This document shows positions 28,310-35,148 of a DNA stretch of 64,000 bases, one piece after another. Both the position numbers and the translations under genes were made by a program. The notes below the pieces were generated by a model that was given only the letters and a program-made list of their open reading frames with translations, searched no databases and was not told where the DNA came from. The stretch's first letter is position 1. Each line of letters begins with the position of its first letter. Location: positions 5,795,501-5,859,500 of the forward strand of contig NZ_AP025343.1 of NCBI RefSeq assembly GCF_021654775.1, in the 5' to 3' direction. The DNA comes from Paenibacillus azoreducens. Its GTDB lineage: Bacteria; Bacillota; Bacilli; Paenibacillales; Paenibacillaceae.

Positions 28310-28549
28310 TCACAATTCCGGATCAAGTATATATCTTTTTTTCAATTTGTTTTGTTCATCAAAAACATAGATGGTTTCACAATTAGGACAACGCCATACA
28401 CTGTTTCTTGGGTTAGGTAAATCTATAATATCTGTAATATCAGCTGTAATTTCATCCCACTCACGATCCGTATAAGCCCAAATAGTTACATCATCGGGTG
28501 CTTGGCTATTTGAAAGTACACACCCACATTTGCATTGAAAAGAAGCCAT
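28310..28549 (-). CDS. Small zinc-ribbon-like protein, candidate immunity factor
   Basis: 79 residues. CKCGC at the N-terminus and CPNC near residue 55 suggest a single zinc ribbon; WRCPNCETIYVFDE follows. No family name assigned. It lies 15 bases after the stop of the 28565-29689 toxin module with AGGGGAT upstream of its ATG, the layout of a cognate immunity gene. Confidence 0.65.
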   Translation of the reverse strand: MASFQCKCGCVLSNSQAPDDVTIWAYTDREWDEITADITDIIDLPNPRNSVWRCPNCETIYVFDEQNKLKKRYILDPEL

Positions 28550-28564
28550 TTATTCTATCCCCTT

Positions 28565-29689
28565 TTATTTATTTTTAATAACAGATCCGTCATTTATCCA
28601 AATCTCTACATTTCCTTTCCCTCCTGTCTTTCTATTGATTATCTCTATAATCTGTTTTGCATCTTCAACTGTGTATCCAATTTTTCTACCATCTATTACA
28701 ACATTTTCTCCCTGTCTATTGATTGCCTCTATAGCTTTTTTAAATGTGGTATTCATATTTTTACTATTAGCTGTCTTTGCTTCAATGATCATTCCATCTA
28801 CATTAAAGTCAGCCCCTGGAATTAGGTTTCCATCCGATCCTTTAACATCAGCTAACTTTTCTACATTTTTGCCTTCTTGGAGCCATTTATCAGCAATCGC
28901 AAATTCATCAGCGTTCTTAAATTCCTTTACACCTGATATATTTCCTGTCCATTTTTCAGGACTAATAACTCCTTCACGTGCTCTTTGCATCAAAGTATTT
29001 TTTTCAAATTCACTCAAATGATCAAAAGACTTTATAATTTCTTTTTGTCTTTGAGCAATGCTTGCTGTAACATCTTTACCCGTCCCCTCGCTCTTTCCCT
29101 TCTTCCCGCTAGAACCCTCTCCGCCCTTGGAAAAGAACCTCGATTTCTCATTCTTAACGATTTCTAGTGAATTTATTCCATTGGTTGTTTGTTTAATCAG
29201 GATATGAAAGGGCGCTTTCTCCATCACGGATCGGTTCATCTTTTTGGCTGCTGTATCAAGAGAATCGATTGTTTTTTCTAACAGGGAACCTCTCGTTTTG
29301 AATCGTCCATCCCCTACGGCACCGCTCTTCCCAAGTATCCCTTTCTTTCCTCCGGGTTTTAGGAAGCCCATAACGCTTTTTTTCGGGTCTTTGATGAAAT
29401 TTTTAAATCCCGTTCCCAGATTTCGAGCTTTGCTCGCCAGCGCCGCTCCATCCGTCATAACAGTCAATGCTGCATCTACAACTAAAACATCCGTTTGACC
29501 CGTTGCATAACCCATATTATAGTTTTCTTCTTTTGTCGTTGTAAGGAGACTCGTTGAGGGCGCCTTAAAGCTTGTCACTACTGGATCGACTATGCCTTCC
29601 TTGGCCGATTTCAATGCTTGTTTTACATCTTCACCCTCATTTGTTGTTTCCGAAAGAAAGTTAGTAAAATTCAAATTTCTAAAATACAA
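28565..29689 (-). CDS. Orphan VgrG-linker plus nuclease-type toxin module
   Basis: 374 residues as an open frame, but the TTG start has no ribosome site and the first ~20 residues are unrelated filler. Residues ~20-200 are nearly identical to the linker of the VgrG-like protein at 35149-38115 (DVKQALKSAKEGIVDPVV through SSGKKGK). The last ~170 residues are a separate toxin domain: ISPEKWTGNISGVKEF, DFNVDGMIIEAKTANS and NVVIDGRKIGYTVEDAKQI. The D-x(n)-E-x-K pattern (DG..IIEAK) suits a PD-(D/E)XK nuclease like CdiA C-terminal tRNases (inference). Probably silent until recombined behind a VgrG. Confidence 0.75.
   Translation of the reverse strand: MYFRNLNFTNFLSETTNEGEDVKQALKSAKEGIVDPVVTSFKAPSTSLLTTTKEENYNMGYATGQTDVLVVDAALTVMTDGAALASKARNLGTGFKNFIKDPKKSVMGFLKPGGKKGILGKSGAVGDGRFKTRGSLLEKTIDSLDTAAKKMNRSVMEKAPFHILIKQTTNGINSLEIVKNEKSRFFSKGGEGSSGKKGKSEGTGKDVTASIAQRQKEIIKSFDHLSEFEKNTLMQRAREGVISPEKWTGNISGVKEFKNADEFAIADKWLQEGKNVEKLADVKGSDGNLIPGADFNVDGMIIEAKTANSKNMNTTFKKAIEAINRQGENVVIDGRKIGYTVEDAKQIIEIINRKTGGKGNVEIWINDGSVIKNK
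29083..29632 (-). repeat. Linker repeat copy D
   Basis: About 550 bases nearly identical to 35683-36225 inside the full VgrG gene, from the KGK-rich end to DVKQALK. Identity stops sharply at both ends, where toxin and filler begin. Confidence 0.9.
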
Positions 29690-29770
29690 ATTTGTTAAGT
29701 TTTTAATGTTGCTTCTTCTATCTTCTTGGATTTGTAAACAAGTCTTAATGAGAAATTTAGTGACAACCTT

Positions 29771-30265
29771 CTAAATTATTTCATTAGGTTTTAATAACAC
29801 GCATTTTCTATGCTTGATAAATTCTTTGAAGTTCTCATTATCCCAAAATCCAGTGTTATTATTCAAATAGATCACTTCATTCTTCTTTACTAAGTAAACC
29901 GTATCACCATTAAATTCAAAAATACAATTAGAGTAAACCTTATCTATGATTTCAAAAACAATAGTTAACATGTTAACTATTGCTTTTTCCCAGTCAAAAA
30001 ACTTGTTTAGTCTAAAACTTAAATCTTGTTGATCTTTAAATTCATTCATGAAGTACTCGGATTCATAACCAAAGTAAGAATCAGAGGTGTCCATTAGCGC
30101 CAATGAAAAACCAAGCGTGTCATAAGTTTCTGTTATCTGAATCCCCTTTGATATTTTTTCTATTTTATTTATGTCTAGTGTTACTCCCAATTTTTCCAAT
30201 TCAATAATGATATTATTGCTGGATAGTTGTATTTCTTCTAACATAAATGAGTATTCTAGAGCCAT
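29771..30265 (-). CDS. SitI3-like immunity protein
   Basis: 164 residues starting MALEYSFMLEE, with a mid region LSFRLNKFFDWEKAIVNML; both resemble the SitI3 family of immunity proteins (MALEYS- start). Strong AAGGAGG upstream. It lies 17 bases after the frameshifted CdiA_C-type toxin module (30283-30955), so it is likely that toxin's immunity gene. Confidence 0.65.
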   Translation of the reverse strand: MALEYSFMLEEIQLSSNNIIIELEKLGVTLDINKIEKISKGIQITETYDTLGFSLALMDTSDSYFGYESEYFMNEFKDQQDLSFRLNKFFDWEKAIVNMLTIVFEIIDKVYSNCIFEFNGDTVYLVKKNEVIYLNNNTGFWDNENFKEFIKHRKCVLLKPNEII

Positions 30266-30282
30266 TCCTATGAGCCTCCTTT

Positions 30283-30955
30283 TCAGGGAATTAAATGAAT
30301 TACCTTTTTATCCTTAGTTACTACAATGACTTCATCTAAATTCTCTATAGGCCACTCAATAAATTGTTTTTTCAATTCATTTACATCCCCATTCCAGTCT
30401 CTAAGATTAAGCACAATTCTTCTTGTTTGGCCTTTTTTATTTTCTTCTTTTCTAGTTGTGAAGCGATCCACGTGGACTTGTCTCACCTTTAGGTGAATAA
30501 CAATCAAATATAGTATCATTGATTAAATAGTCAGGATCTTTACTAGTGTCTGAAATTTTTGGATTTTGTTCAACATCATAACCATTTTTAGATAGAATCT
30601 CAGCTGCTTCATTCTCTCTGGACAATGAACGTTTAGTCTCTTCGTCCATATTTTCTCTTATTGTAGTTTTGTACCCTCGTGGCTGAGCATTTGGATCTGG
30701 AGTATTTACTGGTTTGGTTACCTGTCCTGGACTACCCCAATGTCCTCCACCTTCTGCTTGGCTTGGAGTAGTATTATCATTTCCCTTCCCCTCACCCTTA
30801 CTCTTCTTCCCGCTAGAACCCTCTCCGCCCTTGGAAAAGAACCTCGATTTCTCATTCTTAACGATTTCTAGTGAATTTATTCCGTTGGTCGTTTGTTTAA
30901 TCAAGATATGAAAGGGCGCTTTCTCCATCATGGATCGGTTCATCTTTTTGGCTGC
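30283..30955 (-). pseudogene. Orphan linker plus CdiA_C-type toxin, frameshifted
   Basis: Starts within the VgrG linker (AAKKMNRSMMEKAPFH) and passes into a toxin domain: RENEAAEILSKNGYDVEQNP, DPDYLINDTIFDCYSP, then a frame change near 30481-30492, after which VRQVHVDRFTTRKEENKKGQ and RRIVLNLRDWNGD, ending VIHLIP, continue. The joined sequence has the look of CdiA_C / contact-dependent tRNA nuclease domains. The frameshift breaks it into two frames, so it is inactive unless expressed by frameshifting. The immunity gene follows. Confidence 0.75.
30790..30954 (-). repeat. Linker repeat copy C (short)
   Basis: The last ~165 bases of the VgrG linker (AAKKMNRSMMEK to SSGKKSK). Upstream homology stops at the GCAGCC of Ala-Ala. 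Confidence 0.9.
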
Positions 30956-31011
30956 TCAAAGTTATTCTGTTAAAACTCCATTGTCTCCTTGTCTCCATAT
31001 TAATCTCCTCC

Positions 31012-31165
31012 AAAAAAAGCTCATTCCTACTCATTAGTTCAAGTGGGAAAGAGCTTTTGAAAGTTTATCAAGTGTTTGAATTATTTAGTGTTTGGTTTGT
31101 TGGTTGTATTGTACGGTCTTGTTGTTGGGATTGTAAATGGGCTTACACAAAATTCTTGACAAACC
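31012..31165 (-). repeat. Cassette 3' element with terminator
   Basis: Near-identical to 34346-34500. Read on the minus strand it ends in AAGCTCTTTCC pairing with GGAATGAGC, followed by TTTTTTT (about 31012-31057): a Rho-independent terminator. It lies after the pentapeptide immunity gene. Confidence 0.85.
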
Positions 31166-31224
31166 CTATTTATCTTGTTTCTTGCGCAAGGAATCTAATA
31201 AATTGTATTTCACTAATGAAGATA

Positions 31225-31812
31225 TTATCCTCTCATCTGCTCCATTAACCACTTTTTAATATCATCACCGTCCAACCTTATTGGTTTCTCTTCAGTTCCA
31301 ACAAAAATATGTTTGGCAGACACTTCATCAATCCCGTTTATTTCTTCAAAACTAGTTCCATAGAGAAGTGCCCCATCAAGTAGAGCGTTTGTTAAATCAA
31401 CATTAGAAAACTTTGCGTAGCTTAAATTTGCTCTTCGAAATGATGCTCGCCTCAAGTCAGATCTAGATATATTAGCAAAGCTAAGGTCTGTATCATCAAA
31501 AGACGCTTTTATACCTACACAATTTCTTATATTTGAATGTTTTAGGGATGCGTAATCAAATACTGTTTTACTCAGTATGCATTCCGAAAAAATCGTTCTT
31601 TCGAATGATGTACTTAAAAAATAGCAATCACTCATATCATTATTTGTCAAAAACGAATTGCTCATATTTGACTCTACAATCTCTGAACAACTCAGATTCA
31701 TCCCTGTAAGATTCAGTTGTTTTAATTCTTCTTTCACAATTTCTAATTTCTCTCCAACATTACCATCCGATTCTGCCCATTTATGATGTTTTAAAAACAT
31801 ACTATCATCCAT
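31225..31812 (-). CDS. Pentapeptide-repeat protein, candidate immunity factor
   Basis: 195 residues with about a dozen pentapeptide repeats (A/C-D/N-L/F-S/R-x) forming a right-handed beta-helix: SFLTNNDMSDCYFLSTSFERTIF through RRASFRRANLSYAKFSNVDL. ATG at 31812 has AAAGGAAG upstream; a frame to 31860 overlaps the preceding toxin stop. It follows the toxin module at 31835 by 22 bases, so it probably protects against it, as pentapeptide proteins do in some toxin loci. Confidence 0.75.
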   Translation of the reverse strand: MDDSMFLKHHKWAESDGNVGEKLEIVKEELKQLNLTGMNLSCSEIVESNMSNSFLTNNDMSDCYFLSTSFERTIFSECILSKTVFDYASLKHSNIRNCVGIKASFDDTDLSFANISRSDLRRASFRRANLSYAKFSNVDLTNALLDGALLYGTSFEEINGIDEVSAKHIFVGTEEKPIRLDGDDIKKWLMEQMRG

Positions 31813-31834
31813 GTAATACTTCCTTTCGCATACT

Positions 31835-32317
31835 TTATGGCCACCACAGCAATTTATCACTTAAACCTAATTCTTTTACTGCTTCGCGTACTTCGTCTAT
31901 ATGTTCTGGGAACATTTTTGATGAATCGATGATAACATTCTCACCTTTTGAAAGAGATTCTTCTATATCAGCAATTGCCTTTTCCAGAGTATAACCCTTT
32001 GGTGCAAATTTTGAATACCATCCTTTAACGTCCCACTTTACACCTGTTGCATCAATAAATTCTGCACCTGCTGGATTGGTATCTCTAACTATAGGACCAG
32101 GTAGGTCCCCTCTCGCCTCTAACTCTAAGCCTGCTAGTCTCTCAATTTTTGATTTTTCGTTTATTTTAAAGTTTTTTGCTGGATCTTTTGCCAAACTCTC
32201 ATACTCTTCTGGAGACCTAGCGTAGTATCTTCCCTTATCTCCATACTTGTCTATCAATTCTTTATAGTAATCCGGAGCAGTTTCTCTAATTTTGGCGTCC
32301 CCTCGCTCTTTCCCTTC
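31835..32317 (-). pseudogene. Orphan toxin module, out of frame with its linker stub
   Basis: Toxin part of ~155 residues: ETAPDYYKELIDKYGDKGR, FKINEKSKIERLAGLELEAR, FIDATGVKWDVKGWYSKFAP, ENVIIDSSKMFPEHIDE and final KLLWWP. The WDVK strand followed by a helix and VIID strand fits a nuclease of the PD-(D/E)XK kind (inference). A 27-base linker stub (32289-32315) precedes it, but the linker frame ends at a stop after ..LLRITIKN, so toxin and linker are out of register. Decayed or awaiting repair by recombination. Confidence 0.6.
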
Positions 32318-32455
32318 TTTCCACCACTGCAATATTCCTTGTACCTTGAACACCATTTTTAATTCTATAATCAATTACCATTCTACTTAAATCTGATTCA
32401 CCATACCCAACAATTTTTGATTGGCTTAAACCAAATCCAGTTTTACTCTTCCCTT
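32318..32455 (-). pseudogene. Remnant of another toxin
   Basis: An open frame in the linker register reads KGKSKTGFGL, then SQSKIVGYGESDLSRMVIDY and GVQGTRNIAVVE. A linker end (KGKSK) is joined to the N-terminal part of a different toxin, cut off where the next module's linker stub begins. The toxin type is unknown. Confidence 0.45.
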
Positions 32456-32487
32456 TTCATTTTTCTTCCTCCTTCTTTAAATTCGGA

Positions 32488-32555
32488 CAAGCAAAAAATG
32501 CTCACTCCAAACTTATGGTTCAAGTTGGAATAAGCCTTTGAAAGTTTATTAAGCG
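32488..32555 (-). repeat. Truncated cassette 3' element
   Basis: Partial copy (AAAAAATGCTCACTCC..GTTCAAGTTGGAATAAGCC..GAAAGTTTAT) of the terminator-bearing element; its tail has been replaced by the IS256 remnant. Confidence 0.75.
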
Positions 32556-32563
32556 TTGTTTAA

Positions 32564-32719
32564 GAGAAAACGAATTCCAGCAAGTTCTGGCTCAACTTAC
32601 TCAATGATCTCCGAAATCGCGGTGTCCAAGATGGTGTGAACAATCTAAGTGGCTTCTCTGAAGCTGTTTCTTCCTGCTCTGGGTATCTCAGCTTCATATT
32701 CCCACGTATCTACTACTAA
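32564..32719 (+). mobile_element. IS256-family transposase fragment
   Basis: Plus-strand frame EKTNSSKFWLNLLNDLRNRG then VQDGVNNLSGFSEAVSS matches the IS256 transposase region around FW..L..L..RGV.DV......G..GFSEA; a stretch between VQD and the GFSEA motif is deleted. Only ~45 codons remain. It marks past insertion within the array. Confidence 0.7.
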
Positions 32720-32720
32720 T

Positions 32721-33218
32721 TTATACTGGATTATCAGGAAACTCTTCTAGATACCTGTTTATTAATTCCCTGCTTTCTTTATCCTCTGGTACATTCCCCA
32801 AATATTTATACTCCCAAAAAAGTAACTGATCATCAAAGCTATATTTGGTATCAAACCAATTTGTATAATCATAGTGTATCTTGAACTTTCCATTTCTATC
32901 AAGAGATAAAGTAAAGGAATACCAAAGCTCTTGCTCGTGCTCAATAAAAATCCTTCTTAGTTTATCACTCAATTCGAATAGAATCCTACTCTTCATCTTA
33001 TACTGCTCTTTATCAACATTATAGTTAAAAGGAATTTCTAAACTATATTTAAAGTTTTGCTCATCATCAGGTGTATTATAGAAGAAGTAAGTTCCTCCCC
33101 CTGTTTCAGAAATTTGGGCATAAAAATAAAATGTTTGCCATTCTTCCAGAATCATTTCATTAACTGTTTCAGCGATTTTCCTATATATTTGATTCATTTC
33201 TTTTTCCATATTACTCAA
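32721..33218 (-). CDS. YezG/DUF600-family immunity protein
   Basis: About 165 residues: IYRKIAETVNEMILEEWQTFYFYAQISETGGGTYFF, KFKIHYDYTNWFDTKYS and DQLLFWEYKYLG, the hallmarks of the YezG family that neutralises YeeF-type DNases. The TTG at 33218 has GGAGG nine bases upstream; an ATG at 33209 is possible. It overlaps the start of its own toxin's tail region (toxin stop 33224) and pairs with it. Confidence 0.9.
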   Translation of the reverse strand: MSNMEKEMNQIYRKIAETVNEMILEEWQTFYFYAQISETGGGTYFFYNTPDDEQNFKYSLEIPFNYNVDKEQYKMKSRILFELSDKLRRIFIEHEQELWYSFTLSLDRNGKFKIHYDYTNWFDTKYSFDDQLLFWEYKYLGNVPEDKESRELINRYLEEFPDNPV

Positions 33219-33223
33219 CGAAA

Positions 33224-34120
33224 TCAACCTCCGGCTTGATTTTTAATTGTTTTCTGGACCGGCCTTTTTCCCTCTATCTGATAGATTACTTCAAAAGAAT
33301 CTGGTCTCATTGAATTTCCAGAATATACAGGTTCAATTTTTACAGAAACTTTTTTCGGAGGTACTTCTTTCAAAGCATTTGCCCATACCGTTTCCATATT
33401 GAACCATTCACCACCAGAACGGTTAATTTGGCTATTTTGTGGAACAAGATTATCAATATCCTTCGGCCCTTTAAACTGTGCTCCTATTAAATGTCCACCG
33501 TCGTCATCAGGTAATCTGTCCTTCCCTCCAACTGTCCTCTGTGCGTATTCACTTCTGTCTGCTGCACCAAGTTGAAGCGATCCTTCACATTCGATAATAC
33601 GCCCTTGACTATCCGTACGATAAGTATAACCATCTGGTGATGTGTATTCCACATTCGGTTTTAAAGCCTTTTTTCTACCTTTCTTTGTAAAATGGTCTCC
33701 ATAGTTTACCTTTACATAAACTGGTGGGGTAGAAATCCCCTCGCTCTTTCCCTTCTTCCCGCTAGATCCCTCCCCGCCCTTGGAGAAGAACCTCGATTTC
33801 TCATTCTTAACGATTTCTAGTGAATTTATTCCATTGGTTGTTTGTTTAATCAAGACATGAAAGGGCGCTTTCTCCATCATGGATCGGTTCATCTTTTTGG
33901 CTGCTGTATCAAGAGAATCGATCGTTTTTTCTAATAGGGAACCTCTCGTTTTGAATCGTCCATCCCCTACGGCACCGCTCTTCCCAAGTATCCCTTTCTT
34001 TCCCCCGGGTTTTAGGAAGCCCATAACGCTTTTTTTCGGGTCTTTGATGAAATTTTTAAATCCCGTTCCCAGATTTCGACCCTTGCTCGCCAGCGCCGCT
34101 CCATCCGTCATAACAGTCAA
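33224..34120 (-). CDS. Orphan linker plus YeeF-type DNase toxin module
   Basis: The first ~130 residues repeat the VgrG linker (TVMTDGAALASKGRNLGTG to SSGKKGK). The rest (~165 residues) is an endonuclease domain like the C-terminus of B. subtilis YeeF: VEYTSPDGYTYRTDSQGRI, DDDGGHLIGAQFKGPKDIDN, LVPQNSQINRSGGEWFNMET and a closing VKIEPVYSG..RPDSFEVIYQI. The His in GGHLIG and Asn in the following helix are the catalytic candidates of this non-specific nuclease family. YezG follows. The linker frame has no start of its own, so expression is doubtful. Confidence 0.85.
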   Translation of the reverse strand: MTVMTDGAALASKGRNLGTGFKNFIKDPKKSVMGFLKPGGKKGILGKSGAVGDGRFKTRGSLLEKTIDSLDTAAKKMNRSMMEKAPFHVLIKQTTNGINSLEIVKNEKSRFFSKGGEGSSGKKGKSEGISTPPVYVKVNYGDHFTKKGRKKALKPNVEYTSPDGYTYRTDSQGRIIECEGSLQLGAADRSEYAQRTVGGKDRLPDDDGGHLIGAQFKGPKDIDNLVPQNSQINRSGGEWFNMETVWANALKEVPPKKVSVKIEPVYSGNSMRPDSFEVIYQIEGKRPVQKTIKNQAGG

Positions 34121-34133
34121 TGCGGCATCTACT
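33739..34133 (-). repeat. Linker repeat copy B
   Basis: About 395 bases matching 35683-36080 of the VgrG gene, from the KGK-rich end to VDAALTVM. Upstream homology ends at the 61-codon frame 34129-34314. Confidence 0.9.
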
Positions 34134-34314
34134 GCTGCAACTCTGCCGCCTGTTCACGTAATTCCTTTGCCTGCTGACAGTACCCACGAATTTCATCCAT
34201 AAGCTGTTCGTATGCTGCCCGAGCCTGGGCAATTGACCTCACTTCTTTTTCCGCATCCTGTGCTAGTTGCTGATTCTTCAGCTCTTCTGCCACTACCTGT
34301 TCATGTTTTGCCAT
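34129..34314 (-). CDS. Short coiled-coil protein joined to a linker repeat
   Basis: 61 residues, all helical and charged (MAKHEQVVAEELKNQQLAQD, then IAQARAAYEQLMDEIRGYCQ), with AAAGGAGG nine bases before the ATG, the best ribosome site in the array. The stop TAG falls inside the first linker codons, where the linker runs in another frame. It may be the N-terminal part of some other protein cut off by recombination. Function unknown; no family recognised. Confidence 0.5.
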   Translation of the reverse strand: MAKHEQVVAEELKNQQLAQDAEKEVRSIAQARAAYEQLMDEIRGYCQQAKELREQAAELQQ

Positions 34315-34345
34315 TCGTTTCGTCCTCCTTTGATTTTAGGCATAC

Positions 34346-34500
34346 AAAAAAAGCTCATTCCTACTCATGGTTCAAGTTGGAAAGAGCTTTGAAAGTTTAT
34401 CATTTTATCAAGTGTTTGAATTATTTAGTGTTTGGTTTGTTGGTTGTATTGTACGATCTTGTTGTTGGGATTGTAAACCAAGTTTACACAAAATGATTAA
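34346..34500 (-). repeat. Cassette 3' element with terminator
   Basis: On the minus strand: TTGTTGG..GTACAATAC-rich block, then AAGCTCTTTCC/GGAATGAGCTT hairpin with TTTTTTT (34346-34392). It ends the VgrG-toxin-immunity unit; copies at 31012, 32488 and 26706. Confidence 0.85.
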
Positions 34501-34536
34501 CAGACTCACCAAACCGCGTAATACAAACAAAAATTA

Positions 34537-35124
34537 TTAGCAGGCGAACCACTTTAGGCTCGCTATTAAATCTACTTCTAATTGTGAAGTTGTTAATACA
34601 GAGAAATCGTCTGAATCATCGTGTAATCCATGGGACAATATAAATTTCATATCATTTTCCATTACTATCTCTAGACCAACTTCATTTGGTAATTCTTCAA
34701 ACAGAGCATTTTGGGGATCGCGCTTTATTATATTTATTTCTTTTATATTCTGCCCTACTATTTGACCCCAATAAGGACTACTATATATTTTATCCTCAGC
34801 ATCAATTGGATATAAATCAGTGTCATTTTCAATAGATTCGTCTTTAATATACCCGGTATCATCTTTTTCAACCCATAAAATAACCGAATTTCTTGAAGGG
34901 TCACTAGCTGCTCCAATTACTAACCCTGATTCAAAATATAGCAGTAGAGGTCCAGCAGTTAGAGAGAACACTTCATCTTGTGCAATCTCACATTGTTCCA
35001 TTGATTCTTCGCTTTCCCACCAGCTAAATCTTATTAACTTGCTAAGCTTTTCATTTTTAATAATCTGTAACAACTTAATCCTATCAGATGGAATTGAGGA
35101 TCCGTCTCGCAACTCGTTATCCAT
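34537..35124 (-). CDS. Candidate immunity protein for the VgrG-linked toxin
   Basis: 195 residues, acidic, no signal peptide. It contains IRFSWWESEESMEQCEIAQDE, GPLLLYFESGLVIGAASDPS, ILWVEKDDTGY and ELPNEVGLEIVMENDMKFILS. No family recognised with confidence. ATG at 35124 with AGGAG seven bases upstream. It starts 24 bases after the toxin stop, the position of a cognate immunity gene, and a terminator element follows. Confidence 0.75.
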   Translation of the reverse strand: MDNELRDGSSIPSDRIKLLQIIKNEKLSKLIRFSWWESEESMEQCEIAQDEVFSLTAGPLLLYFESGLVIGAASDPSRNSVILWVEKDDTGYIKDESIENDTDLYPIDAEDKIYSSPYWGQIVGQNIKEINIIKRDPQNALFEELPNEVGLEIVMENDMKFILSHGLHDDSDDFSVLTTSQLEVDLIASLKWFAC

Positions 35125-35148
35125 AAACACTCTCCTAAATTCAATACG

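Noticed and set aside
26336..34314. LXG/type VII toxin locus
   Set aside because: YeeF/YezG-type parts suggested it, but no LXG or WXG100 protein is present and the linkers are those of the VgrG gene.
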